Of a stretch of DNA of 45,578 nucleotides, positions 36,173-41,978 are shown piece after piece (positions within the stretch are counted from its first letter, which is position 1; every line of letters begins with the position of its first letter). Origin of the DNA: a virus; the IMG/VR virus record IMGVR_UViG_3300020468_000014, positions 1 through 45,578 of that record; one strand, 5' to 3'. The notes under the pieces are model-generated. The model ran no database searches, was not told the origin of the DNA, and saw only the letters and a program-made list of their open reading frames with translations. Both the position numbers and the translations under genes were made by a program.

Positions 36173-36919
36173 CTAATAAGGCATAGTAGCTGTGTCTGTT
36201 GCTGTGTTGAGTAGTTCAGCGATGTTATCCTGTTGTAATTTCAAAACTACCTGTGAGTTCTTATTGGCTTTGCTTAGGCCTAAAAATGCTTTAATTCCGT
36301 TGTTGCTTGTTAGTCTAAGTCTAAGGCCTGTGTCCTTTGTCTCTGTTCCGTTGGTTAATATAACCTTACGGCTGCTCTGCCCTTTCCAATCTCTCTTGAA
36401 TTCGGCCTTCCAGCCCTGCTTCAGTAACTGAACTGTTAATAGATTCTCTTCTTTGACCATGTGTATATTATTGGCCTCTGAATCATTAATAACCATAACC
36501 ATGCCATGATTCTCTTCTAACATGACCTGCTTGAGCCATGTGGTGAGTGCATCAGAGCTGATTGCGTTCAACTGGTTTGAACAGTGGCTGGCGAAGTACT
36601 GGCGAAAGTTTTCAACCTGCTTCTCGGCTTGGTCTGTGTCTCTGTATAACTTAGTCAATAGGATAAAGTCTTCGAACTCCTTTGTATCTACTAGGCCATC
36701 AATCTTTGATGTGTTCACCCAGTCAAAGGAGCCATTCTTTAGTCCCTTCTTATGCTTGATTGAAATATTAACGTCCCCTGCCTTTGCGTCTGCTTTGCTC
36801 TTTGTTCCTCCGAAGTGCTTAACCTCTTCAGCGAATAGGCCAGTCTCATTTAGAAAGTCGATTGTGTTTAGTTCGTTCTTAATGCCTGAGTTGTGAACTG
36901 ATCCGTCTGTTTTGAACAT
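36173..36919 (-). CDS. Possible PD-(D/E)XK nuclease (248 aa)
   Basis: The N-terminal 60 residues carry a pattern seen in restriction-type nucleases: NSGIKNE (E16), then GGTKSKADAKAGD (D44, D49), then ISIKHKK (K55, K57), followed by GSFDWVNTSK. This fits E...D...(x)xK of the PD-(D/E)XK fold, although the residue before the lysine is Ser-Ile rather than Glu-x. The remaining 180 residues are mixed helices and strands and I do not recognise them. Its promoter is a recurring early element. Sampled parts of the gene are near 50% GC, clearly above the structural genes. Host DNA degradation or exclusion of competing phages would fit; both are inference. Confidence 0.5.
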   Translation of the reverse strand: MFKTDGSVHNSGIKNELNTIDFLNETGLFAEEVKHFGGTKSKADAKAGDVNISIKHKKGLKNGSFDWVNTSKIDGLVDTKEFEDFILLTKLYRDTDQAEKQVENFRQYFASHCSNQLNAISSDALTTWLKQVMLEENHGMVMVINDSEANNIHMVKEENLLTVQLLKQGWKAEFKRDWKGQSSRKVILTNGTETKDTGLRLRLTSNNGIKAFLGLSKANKNSQVVLKLQQDNIAELLNTATDTATMPY

Positions 36920-36948
36920 TGATTTTAATCCTTGTTTTGTATATACTT

Positions 36949-37003
36949 ATTATAATGGTTTTTTCACTATAATAGTTGGTTTAGGGCCAGTTGTTTTATT
37001 GGC
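36949..37003 (-). promoter_or_regulatory. Early promoter plus stem-loop element 1 (PeSL-like)
   Basis: On the minus strand GCCA...TGGC stem-loop (36986-37003, part of GTGCCAATAAAACAACTGGC) is followed by TATAAT (36949-36954) in the core TTATAATAAGTATATAC and by AAGGA before the nuclease-like gene. The element overlaps the last third of the 48-residue gene. Confidence 0.7.
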
Positions 37004-37096
37004 ACATCTATAATCAATTTCGGTTGCAATGGCCACTCCTACAGTGTATAATGCATAGCAGCCGCCAATCAATATGAAAAGTTCAATTCCTGTCAT
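36950..37096 (-). CDS. Small single-pass membrane protein (48 aa)
   Basis: MTGIELFILIGGCYALYTVG and then VAIATEID forms one hydrophobic segment (about residues 4-25), followed by a polar tail RCANKTTGPKPTIIVKKPL. A strong AAAGGAG precedes the ATG. The tail is encoded across the stem-loop and promoter of element 1, and the stop TAA is part of the TATAAT box. This looks like an older gene end replaced by the inserted cassette. Likely inserted in the host inner membrane; role unknown. Confidence 0.65.
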   Translation of the reverse strand: MTGIELFILIGGCYALYTVGVAIATEIDYRCANKTTGPKPTIIVKKPL

Positions 37097-37098
37097 GT

Positions 37099-37176
37099 TT
37101 AATGCTCCTTTAGGTGACGTTTTAGTTTTTCTGCTTTAAGCAGGGCTTCGTAGACTTTGGGGTCTAATGGTTTCAT
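37099..37176 (-). CDS. Very small protein (25 aa)
   Basis: MKPLDPKVYEALLKAEKLKR then HLKEH: an amphipathic helix. The ATG overlaps the stop of the 87-residue gene as ATGA, AGGAGATAAA gives a ribosome binding site, and its stop lies 2 bases before the membrane protein's ATG. These spacing features are the main support. Function unknown. Confidence 0.6.
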   Translation of the reverse strand: MKPLDPKVYEALLKAEKLKRHLKEH

Positions 37177-37436
37177 TTTATCTCCTGTATTAGTTCTGTC
37201 ATTTCTGTTAAATCTGCTTCCTGCCAGATTGCTCCATCAGGTGTTTTGAAATCGCCTGTTCCGTCCTCTGGTAAGATCCAAAGTAAAAACTCACCGAATG
37301 TTTCCACCTGTTGTGCTACACCATAGAAACCCATGTCATTGTTAATCCATAGGGCGACGTTCCATGTAGTCCAATTTTTCCATCCGTTGTAAGTATCTGT
37401 GCCTATGTCTGAAAGATTGAATGTTGTTTGAACCAT
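37173..37436 (-). CDS. Conserved-type small phage protein with NGWKNWTTWNVALW motif (87 aa)
   Basis: Begins MVQTTFNLSDIGTDTYNGWK and has NWTTWNVALWINNDMGFYG, a motif ('NGW.N..TW.V.LW..N') I recognise from small proteins of many phages, whose function is unknown to me. Acidic C-terminus ending LTEMTELIQEIK. It has an AAAAGGAG site and an early promoter directly upstream, and heads the operon 87-25-48 residues. Confidence 0.75.
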   Translation of the reverse strand: MVQTTFNLSDIGTDTYNGWKNWTTWNVALWINNDMGFYGVAQQVETFGEFLLWILPEDGTGDFKTPDGAIWQEADLTEMTELIQEIK

Positions 37437-37464
37437 GAGTGGATCTCCTTTTGTTTATACTATT

Positions 37465-37519
37465 ATTATAACGGATTTTATGGCAGCGTGGTGAGTATAG
37501 GGCCAGTTCATTAAGTGGC
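37465..37519 (-). promoter_or_regulatory. Early promoter plus stem-loop element 2 (PeSL-like)
   Basis: Stem-loop GCCA...TGGC (37502-37519, within GTGCCACTTAATGAACTGGC on the minus strand) lies 20 bases after the 49-residue gene's stop. TATAAT at 37465-37470 follows, then AAAAGGAG and the 87-residue gene. Confidence 0.7.
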
Positions 37520-37539
37520 ACTCACCCGCTTGACTTTTC

Positions 37540-37689
37540 TTAGCCCATCTCTAAGAATTTGTTCATGGCCATTTCCCCTGCTATTTTCTCAGCATCTGCA
37601 AAGAATGGGGAATCCTCAGCAATTCCGATTTCTGCGAGGGCCTCTTCAAAGAGGGTTTCTAAAATTGAGTCGTTTACTGGGTGGCTCAT
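37540..37689 (-). CDS. Small acidic protein (49 aa)
   Basis: MSHPVNDSILETLFEEALAE then IGIAEDSPFFADAEKIAGEM and AMNKFLEMG. It is mostly helical and acidic. The ATG shares its A with the stop of the upstream 80-residue gene (TAATG), so both are coupled. No recognised family. Confidence 0.65.
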   Translation of the reverse strand: MSHPVNDSILETLFEEALAEIGIAEDSPFFADAEKIAGEMAMNKFLEMG

Positions 37690-37931
37690 TATGCGTACCT
37701 CCCAGCTGGATGAGGGTTTGAAGGTGTGCAGCCGAAAGATGCAAAATATGCGTCTAACTGCTCAAGGTTTAGCTCTGGGTCGTCAAAGTCAACTCCTGCT
37801 GCGTGGTCTACTCCCCACTCAGCCACTTCTTCAATAAATGTTTCGAAATCTTCGCAAACATAAGCCACGTCATTGAATGACTCTTTTTCTTTGATTCTGT
37901 TTATTAATCTTTCTGTCTTTGTTTGGATCAT
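37689..37931 (-). CDS. Small acidic protein (80 aa)
   Basis: Starts MIQTKTERLINRIKEKESFN and ends TPSNPHPAGRYA. N-terminal basic helix, then a strongly acidic middle (EDFETFIEEVAEWGVDHAAG). Good AAAAGGAG site and early promoter upstream. No recognised domain. The GC content is visibly higher than in the structural genes. Confidence 0.7.
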   Translation of the reverse strand: MIQTKTERLINRIKEKESFNDVAYVCEDFETFIEEVAEWGVDHAAGVDFDDPELNLEQLDAYFASFGCTPSNPHPAGRYA

Positions 37932-37959
37932 GTGTGAAACTCCTTTTGTGTATGTACTT

Positions 37960-37994
37960 ATTATAATGGATAATGGGCCCTAATGGAAGGGCCC
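37960..37994 (-). promoter_or_regulatory. Early promoter plus GGGCCC stem-loop element 3 (PeSL-like)
   Basis: GGGCCC-TTCCATTA-GGGCCC hairpin (37975-37994) followed on the minus strand by TATAAT (37960-37965) in TTATAATAAGTACATAC. Nearly identical to element 5 over about 43 bases. Confidence 0.75.
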
Positions 37995-38004
37995 GTGTGA
38001 CAGT

Positions 38005-38181
38005 TTAGTCTTTGTCTGTATACTCTCCGTCAACAACGCGGTTTCCGTTTAGAGCATACCAAACGATTTGAGCATGACCAAATTGCTGTGCCATGTCGTA
38101 GCATAGGTCATCAGCAAAACCTGTGACAGGTTCCTTAATATTTGTATTTGGAACTTCGATGAATTTTTGAATAGTGAACAT
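38005..38181 (-). CDS. Small protein (58 aa)
   Basis: MFTIQKFIEVPNTNIKEPVT then GFADDLCYDMAQQFGHAQIV and WYALNGNRVVDGEYTDKD. Looks like a small mixed alpha/beta soluble domain. It has an early promoter with TTGCAA-N18-TATAAT upstream but no clear ribosome binding site. Its stop codon lies next to the half-arm GTGACAG of element 3. Function unknown. Confidence 0.65.
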   Translation of the reverse strand: MFTIQKFIEVPNTNIKEPVTGFADDLCYDMAQQFGHAQIVWYALNGNRVVDGEYTDKD

Positions 38182-38216
38182 AATTTTTAAATCTGTTTTG
38201 AACTTTGTATACTACT

Positions 38217-38274
38217 ATTATACACACAAAAGGGGTCACTTTGCAAGCAGTTGAGTGCCACTTTGTGAAGTGGC
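38217..38274 (-). promoter_or_regulatory. Early promoter plus stem-loop element 4 (PeSL-like)
   Basis: A perfect 7-bp stem GCCACTT-CACA-AAGTGGC (38257-38274) directly abuts the stop codon of the 94-residue gene. It is followed by TTGCAA (38241-38246), 18 bases, TATAAT (38217-38222), and the 58-residue gene. Confidence 0.75.
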
Positions 38275-38559
38275 CTAATACTCTGCAATCTCCTTCATAT
38301 ATGCCCAAACTTCCGCAAATGTGAGATAGCCTATTACATCAGCCCAAATCCCGCTTTCGTCATAATGTAAATTATCTCCTTTCAACAGGGCCATTTCATA
38401 CAGTCCATCTGGGCCACCATATGATCCCTCATGGCATGCTACGCTGGCTCCATATCCATTTTCAAAATAATATCTTACGACTTTGTTTGGCTTGCGGATC
38501 ACTCTTTCTGTGTACATAATGTCTGAAGTTAATTCCTTTAGGTCGTTTGGATCGTACAT
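38275..38559 (-). CDS. Conserved-type small protein with NGYGASV..GSYGGPDGLYE motif (94 aa)
   Basis: MYDPNDLKELTSDIMYTERV, then a central ENGYGASVACHEGSYGGPDG followed by LYEMAL, a motif I have seen in hypothetical proteins of phages and bacteria. The C-terminus GYLTFAEVWAYMKEIAEY is helical. Single-gene transcription unit between elements 5 and 4. Function unknown. Confidence 0.72.
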   Translation of the reverse strand: MYDPNDLKELTSDIMYTERVIRKPNKVVRYYFENGYGASVACHEGSYGGPDGLYEMALLKGDNLHYDESGIWADVIGYLTFAEVWAYMKEIAEY

Positions 38560-38590
38560 AGTTTTAAAACTTTGTTTGTTTGTTATTCTT

Positions 38591-38625
38591 ATTATAAGGG
38601 ATAATGGGCCCTAATGAAAGGGCCC
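38591..38625 (-). promoter_or_regulatory. Early promoter plus GGGCCC stem-loop element 5 (PeSL-like)
   Basis: GGGCCC-TTTCATTA-GGGCCC hairpin (38606-38625), then TATAAT (38591-38596) on the minus strand. It differs from element 3 at only a few positions. A second weak GCCA/TGGC stem overlaps the stop codon of the ArdA-like gene just upstream. Confidence 0.75.
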
Positions 38626-38633
38626 GTGTGCCA

Positions 38634-39050
38634 CTAATAATACTGGCTGAATATGTGTCCGTCGTATTCGCAATAGTCGTAGGATAAATTTTCCCAGCTC
38701 TTCTCCCAGTCGATCTCTATCCAGCTGGCCATCGGGTTCATCACTTCGCCACAGTCGGAGGCCATTTGCTCTGCAAATTCTGCACCTGATCTGTAACAGC
38801 CCATGTACGCATCACGGCAGCTACTTACGTCATTGATTGAAAACTCCTCAATAAATGCTTCGACTACTTCAGAGCCCATATCATCAATTGCGGCCAAATA
38901 GTCCTGATAATCTAACTGGAAAGCCCTGTCACCGTGCTCCTTGATGAATTCCTCCATATCTTCTCTCTCATAGCCCTCATCCTCTATGTACTCTTTAATT
39001 AACTCTTCGGTTAACTCTGAAGTGCCTAGTGTTGTGTCTAATGAAGTCAT
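38634..39050 (-). CDS. ArdA-like antirestriction protein (138 aa)
   Basis: Acidic protein. The middle and C-terminal pattern SSCRDAYMGCYRSGAEFAEQ ... EIDWEKSWENLSYDYCEYDG then HIFSQYY matches the ArdA family signature ('Y.G.Y.S...FA......G' then 'IDWE..W..L..DY....GH.F'). ArdA proteins mimic bent B-DNA and block type I restriction enzymes. The N-terminal 50 residues are especially acidic (EEFIKEHGDRAF and ELIKEYIEDEGYEREDMEE). It is somewhat shorter than plasmid ArdA (about 166). Good AAAGGA site and early promoter, as expected for a protein needed right after DNA entry. Confidence 0.68.
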   Translation of the reverse strand: MTSLDTTLGTSELTEELIKEYIEDEGYEREDMEEFIKEHGDRAFQLDYQDYLAAIDDMGSEVVEAFIEEFSINDVSSCRDAYMGCYRSGAEFAEQMASDCGEVMNPMASWIEIDWEKSWENLSYDYCEYDGHIFSQYY

Positions 39051-39076
39051 AAAGAAATCCTTTTGTGTATGTACTT

Positions 39077-39082
39077 ATTATA
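39077..39082 (-). promoter_or_regulatory. Early promoter for the ArdA-like gene (no stem-loop)
   Basis: TATAAT on the minus strand in the shared core TTATAATAAGTACATAC, followed by AAAAGGA before the ATG at 39050. Unlike its neighbours it lacks a clear stem-loop before it. Confidence 0.7.
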
Positions 39083-39091
39083 ACGCATTGG

Positions 39092-39388
39092 CTAGAAACG
39101 TGTGTCTTCAGTGGACGGTTTGTAATCTGGCCCAAATTCCTTGACATCGGCTAGGGCTTCCTCTACAGTATCCGTGAACATTTCGTCAAAATAACTTTCC
39201 AACTCATCCATAGCCTCAGTATAGGTTAAAGAGTCGATCCACTCTTGCTCGCGTTCCATAACATAACGAACTAAGTCTTTTGTCATCATGCCCTCTACGA
39301 TTCTGTCAACGTAGAGCTCCTTAAGATAGTTAAATTCCGTGTCAGTTAGTTTTCGCATTGGCCCATCTGGTGTTGTTAAAGTTTGCAT
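39092..39388 (-). CDS. Small acidic protein (98 aa, start uncertain)
   Basis: MQTLTTPDGPMRKLTDTEFN then YLKELYVDRIVEGMMTKDLV and an acidic helical C-terminus. The conserved-looking part begins at the internal Met11 (MRKLTDTEFNYLKELY), so the real start may be 39358 rather than 39388; neither has a good ribosome binding site. It overlaps the 3' end of the ligase-like gene, suggesting coupling. 'ELYVDRIVEGM' resembles small proteins I have seen in marine T4-like phages. Function unknown. Confidence 0.65.
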   Translation of the reverse strand: MQTLTTPDGPMRKLTDTEFNYLKELYVDRIVEGMMTKDLVRYVMEREQEWIDSLTYTEAMDELESYFDEMFTDTVEEALADVKEFGPDYKPSTEDTRF

Positions 39389-40274
39389 GGCTAAACCATT
39401 CTCTGTCGATTAATTTGTATGATCCTATTTTATTATGAATTACGTAGCCCTCAGCATCAATAAGCTCTGGGTTTCCTCCCTCATCCATCAAGTACGCATC
39501 AGGGCCCCACCTATGACGGCACTGGCTCAAAGCCATCATCTTTAAGTTTTTAACACTCACCCACAACGAAATTAATAACTCATTACCGAAATCTTCGGGG
39601 TGAATATAATGGCCATTTCTGATATACCTATTTAATTCAGTTTTCATGGCTTTTGCATCTGTTGCAGTTAAAAACGTAACCATGCTGGCCATCTGTTTAA
39701 CGAACTTAAGATAGTTTTTAAAATCAAACTTAGATCCGTATCTATTGTATTGGCCTATACTAGTACCTGCGTTAGGCTTAATGAATAAACAGTCAAAAGT
39801 GCCGTCAAGATTAGACTTAATTGGTTTTGCTTCTGCATCTTTTAAAGTTGTTGTTGTGGTGTACTGTGTATGTGGAGCTACTATTATTTGTTCTTTTACT
39901 TCATCATCAAAATCATAAACTAAAGTATTTGGCTGATATTCTGTTTCACCACCGAAGCCGATAAAATCACCTTGATAGATATTTTCTGTGTCTGGTAAGT
40001 ATTTCAAACACTCAAGTAAAATATCTTGAACAGGGTGGCCCTCGTAATGAGTCATTACATCAGCTGGGCTTTCACAAATTTTGATCTTAACTTTATTAAA
40101 TACGGATTTCGTGCCTACGAACTGACGGCCTGTGGCTGGGTTCTTTCCCCATACGATAGCGGGAGCTCCGTCATACTTGACGGATATTTCCTGCTCTAAC
40201 TCTAACGCATCTAATACGGATAGATCTCCTGTTAAAATTGTGTCTTCGGGGTGTTCTAAGTGTATATTTTTCAT
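39342..40274 (-). CDS. Ligase/nucleotidyltransferase-like protein (310 aa)
   Basis: It carries EISVKYDGAPAIVWGKNP (K33 in KYDG) with RQFVGTKSVFNK, QGDFIGFGGETEYQ (residues 101-114) and DGTFDCLFIKP (157-167). These resemble motif I (KxDG), an Ia-type segment, motif III and motif IV of the covalent nucleotidyltransferase superfamily (DNA/RNA ligases, capping enzymes). I recall this as an uncharacterised phage family (DUF6267-like). A lysine-AMP intermediate is plausible but the substrate is unknown; nucleic acid end joining or repair of host-inflicted breaks would fit. A GGAGGTAAG site lies in the end of the preceding gene. The C-terminal third is not recognised. Confidence 0.65.
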   Translation of the reverse strand: MKNIHLEHPEDTILTGDLSVLDALELEQEISVKYDGAPAIVWGKNPATGRQFVGTKSVFNKVKIKICESPADVMTHYEGHPVQDILLECLKYLPDTENIYQGDFIGFGGETEYQPNTLVYDFDDEVKEQIIVAPHTQYTTTTTLKDAEAKPIKSNLDGTFDCLFIKPNAGTSIGQYNRYGSKFDFKNYLKFVKQMASMVTFLTATDAKAMKTELNRYIRNGHYIHPEDFGNELLISLWVSVKNLKMMALSQCRHRWGPDAYLMDEGGNPELIDAEGYVIHNKIGSYKLIDREWFSHANFNNTRWANAKTN

Positions 40275-40277
40275 TGA

Positions 40278-40412
40278 TTACTTACCTCCGTTGAATTGGT
40301 TTATTAAGTAAGTTGTATTTTTATCCTGTTTCTTCTGTAAATCATCACACATTTTTATCAATCTTCTCAACTCTGAAACGTCTTTGTTGAATTGGTCGGT
40401 AGTGTAGGTCAT
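40278..40412 (-). CDS. Small charged helical protein (44 aa)
   Basis: MTYTTDQFNKDVSELRRLIK then MCDDLQKKQDKNTTYLINQF and NGGK. Its helix has heptad-like spacing. AAGGA precedes the start, and its last codons form the ribosome binding site of the ligase-like gene 3 bases later. First gene of the operon 44-310-98 residues. Function unknown. Confidence 0.68.
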   Translation of the reverse strand: MTYTTDQFNKDVSELRRLIKMCDDLQKKQDKNTTYLINQFNGGK

Positions 40413-40438
40413 AGAGTCCTTCATTTGTGTACATACTT

Positions 40439-40496
40439 ATTATAACCCCAAACGCATCACGAATGGGGCTATAGTGGACAGCCTGTTAATTGGCCA
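40439..40496 (-). promoter_or_regulatory. Early promoter plus stem-loop element 7 (PeSL-like)
   Basis: Imperfect stem-loop GTGGACAG...TTGGCCA (40474-40496) has the TAA of the 74-residue gene in its loop. A second CCCC/GGGG pairing (40446-40468) and TATAAT (40439-40444) follow on the minus strand. Confidence 0.65.
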
Positions 40497-40710
40497 AATT
40501 GTCGAAATATGTTTGGGGTTGCTCTGCTGCTACTTCACCATCTAACCATTTGTTAATGTGTCTACTGGTGGTAACTGACCAAAACTTTTCTGTTCTATAA
40601 TATTGGTTATCATCAGATATACAGGCAACAGGGGTTCTATATGAAAATAAAACTTGAAAACCGTTGAGATCAACTTGTGTCATGTTTGACGCAATTGGGG
40701 TGAGTTGCAT
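40486..40710 (-). CDS. Conserved-type small protein with VLFSYRTPVA and SRHINKW motifs (74 aa)
   Basis: MQLTPIASNMTQVDLNGFQV then LFSYRTPVACISDDNQYYRT, EKFWSVTTSRHINKWLDGEV and QPQTYFDNLAN. I recognise this layout from a widespread small protein of phages and bacteria whose role is unknown to me. Strong AAAAGGAG site. Single-gene unit between elements 8 and 7. Confidence 0.78.
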   Translation of the reverse strand: MQLTPIASNMTQVDLNGFQVLFSYRTPVACISDDNQYYRTEKFWSVTTSRHINKWLDGEVAAEQPQTYFDNLAN

Positions 40711-40737
40711 AATTTGCTCCTTTTGTTGTATGTACTT

Positions 40738-40796
40738 ACTATAACCTAGGATCAGGTGATAGTGGGGTGATGGTGGACAGTTTAATTACTGGCCAC
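40738..40796 (-). promoter_or_regulatory. Early promoter plus stem-loop element 8 (PeSL-like)
   Basis: GTGGCCAG-TAATTAAA-CTGTCCAC stem-loop (40773-40796, 8 bp with one mismatch) overlaps the stop of the 88-residue gene. A TATAGT -10 (40738-40743) in TTATAGTAAGTACATAC-like context (TATAGTAAGTACATAC) follows, then AAAAGGAG. Confidence 0.7.
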
Positions 40797-41062
40797 TATT
40801 GTGCGAATAATTTTGAATAATAGTCTATCTTATCTGAGTCTCTCTTTAGTATACAAATCTGGTTCACGTGCATTAAGTGTGGTAAATGTGGGTGGGCCTC
40901 TTCCCAGTTCTCCCAGTCGTACACGCTCACTGCATTTTCCATATCCACGGATCCATCCTTGAAAGTTGGGCAACTCATGAACAGGCCGTCATCGTCTATC
41001 CAAAATGTATGGCCAAGGTGTATTGACTCATACATTCTCATTGTTGGTGCGGTACCTATCAT
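40796..41062 (-). CDS. Small protein of unknown function (88 aa)
   Basis: MIGTAPTMRMYESIHLGHTF then WIDDDGLFMSCPTFKDGSVD and EEAHPHLPHLMHVNQICILK. Soluble, His-rich in the second half. The ATG overlaps the stop of the 54-residue gene as ATGA, which favours this start over the internal Met8. No recognised family. Confidence 0.68.
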   Translation of the reverse strand: MIGTAPTMRMYESIHLGHTFWIDDDGLFMSCPTFKDGSVDMENAVSVYDWENWEEAHPHLPHLMHVNQICILKRDSDKIDYYSKLFAQ

Positions 41063-41223
41063 GACTCAACCTCAATAGCGTTAACGAATGCAACACAAGC
41101 CTTTTCAAATGTTCTTAACGAGGTGAATGGAATTTGGTCGTTTTCTTCACCAACATAATCAAATAATTTGTTGATATCGTTCTGTAGATTTAACAGAGCT
41201 CGTTCGTTTCTTGTGTAACTCAT
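41059..41223 (-). CDS. Small protein (54 aa)
   Basis: MSYTRNERALLNLQNDINKL then FDYVGEENDQIPFTSLRTFE and KACVAFVNAIEVES. Helical, soluble. Coupled to the next gene by ATGA. Early promoter lies 29 bases upstream; no clear ribosome binding site. Function unknown. Confidence 0.62.
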   Translation of the reverse strand: MSYTRNERALLNLQNDINKLFDYVGEENDQIPFTSLRTFEKACVAFVNAIEVES

Positions 41224-41251
41224 TTACTAATGTGTTTTTGTGTACATACTC

Positions 41252-41309
41252 ATTATAACAAAAAATGACCCTCTGTGTGTACAGATAGGCCACTTTAATA
41301 ACTGTCTAC
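41252..41309 (-). promoter_or_regulatory. Early promoter plus stem-loop element 9 (PeSL-like)
   Basis: GTAGACAG...GTGGCC type inverted repeat (41288-41309) abuts the stop of the 45-residue gene; relative to the other elements its arms are in the opposite orientation. TATAAT (41252-41257) in TTATAATGAGTATGTAC follows. Confidence 0.6.
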
Positions 41310-41446
41310 TACGTGAGACAAACGAAACAAAAAAGAACTATACTAAGGATAACTAAACAGTTCCTCTCCTCCAATGCGTCTCTATTTTGTAAAAAGGCTT
41401 GAAAGATTTCTGCTTTGGTGTTTTTTAGGGTTACTTGTGATTTCAT
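41309..41446 (-). CDS. Possible small protein with hydrophobic C-terminus (45 aa)
   Basis: MKSQVTLKNTKAEIFQAFLQ then NRDALEERNCLVILSIVLFC and FVCLT. The first half resembles helical starts of small phage proteins ('TKAEIFQAF'); the second half is a short membrane-like stretch. No ribosome binding site. The abrupt change of character suggests a truncated gene whose 3' end was replaced near element 9. Confidence 0.42.
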   Translation of the reverse strand: MKSQVTLKNTKAEIFQAFLQNRDALEERNCLVILSIVLFCFVCLT

Positions 41447-41463
41447 TGTTTAATATTATTTGA

Positions 41464-41595
41464 TCACCACGTAAAATCGGATTTCTCAATATACGATTCA
41501 ACATCGAACTTGTCATCCTGCTTCATTTCTGGCAGGTCGTAGAGTTCACCAGGTGTTTCCATCAATTCTTGCAACAAGAGGTCTTCGTATTCCAT
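41464..41595 (-). CDS. Small acidic protein (43 aa)
   Basis: MEYEDLLLQELMETPGELYD then LPEMKQDDKFDVESYIEKSD and FTW. Acidic and helical. It is preceded by a leader of about 100 bases from the TTGCAA-N17-TATATT promoter and lacks a clear ribosome binding site. An overlapping 38-residue frame competes with it. Function unknown. Confidence 0.52.
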   Translation of the reverse strand: MEYEDLLLQELMETPGELYDLPEMKQDDKFDVESYIEKSDFTW

Positions 41596-41678
41596 GTGTT
41601 TTTGTGGTGTGGTTTGCGTGTGGTCTTACGTTCTATGATCCTAACGGTATCTTTTACGGATAAATCCAACCGTGTCAT
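41562..41678 (-). CDS. Possible small protein (38 aa), alternative to its neighbour
   Basis: MTRLDLSVKDTVRIIERKTT then RKPHHKNTWNTKTSCCKN. The first half looks protein-like, the second half overlaps the 43-residue frame and looks like chance. It may be the first cistron after the promoter, or a leader peptide. Low confidence. Confidence 0.3.
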   Translation of the reverse strand: MTRLDLSVKDTVRIIERKTTRKPHHKNTWNTKTSCCKN

Positions 41679-41705
41679 AACTACGATAGATCCTGCCACA
41701 TTTCT

Positions 41706-41763
41706 AATATAATCTAGGCCGCCCTCTTTTGCAAGAGGTGGTGTGCCAGTTTGTTAGTAGGCA
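41706..41763 (-). promoter_or_regulatory. Promoter plus stem-loop element 10 (PeSL-like)
   Basis: GTGCC...GGCAC stem-loop (about 41742-41763) has the TAA of the 72-residue gene in its loop. A second hairpin CCTCTT-GCAA-AAGAGG (41723-41738) contains the -35 TTGCAA (41729-41734); after 17 bases comes TATATT (41706-41711). The promoter -35 being buried in a hairpin-forming repeat is notable. Confidence 0.65.
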
Positions 41764-41972
41764 CTACGGTAAACTTCAGAGATGATATCCAAAGTTTCCG
41801 TGAGAATGTTTTCAGATCCGTAGACCTCCTCAAGATAATCTGGATCATGATCCTTGAACTCACTCAACGCACCGTCTATGACAGTCCACTGATCGTCCGT
41901 GAAAAAATCACGAATCAGATTTATCTGTTTGTGAGAATAAGATTTCCCGTTGATCGTTAAAAAATTTTCCAT
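41754..41972 (-). CDS. Small protein (72 aa), possibly from a leaderless mRNA
   Basis: MENFLTINGKSYSHKQINLI then RDFFTDDQWTVIDGALSEFK and DHDPDYLEEVYGSENILTET. I start at the ATG 41972; a GTG at 41999 would add nine residues. TATATT ends only 6 bases before this ATG, so transcription probably begins at or near the start codon. Soluble, acidic. Function unknown. Confidence 0.62.
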   Translation of the reverse strand: MENFLTINGKSYSHKQINLIRDFFTDDQWTVIDGALSEFKDHDPDYLEEVYGSENILTETLDIISEVYRSAY

Positions 41973-41978
41973 ACACTT

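Noticed and set aside
36941-41310. Integron-type attC sites as the identity of the stem-loops at gene ends
   Set aside because: The stems lack the conserved attC core (RYYYAAC/GTTRRRY), no integrase is present, and each unit carries its own promoter, which integron cassettes usually lack.
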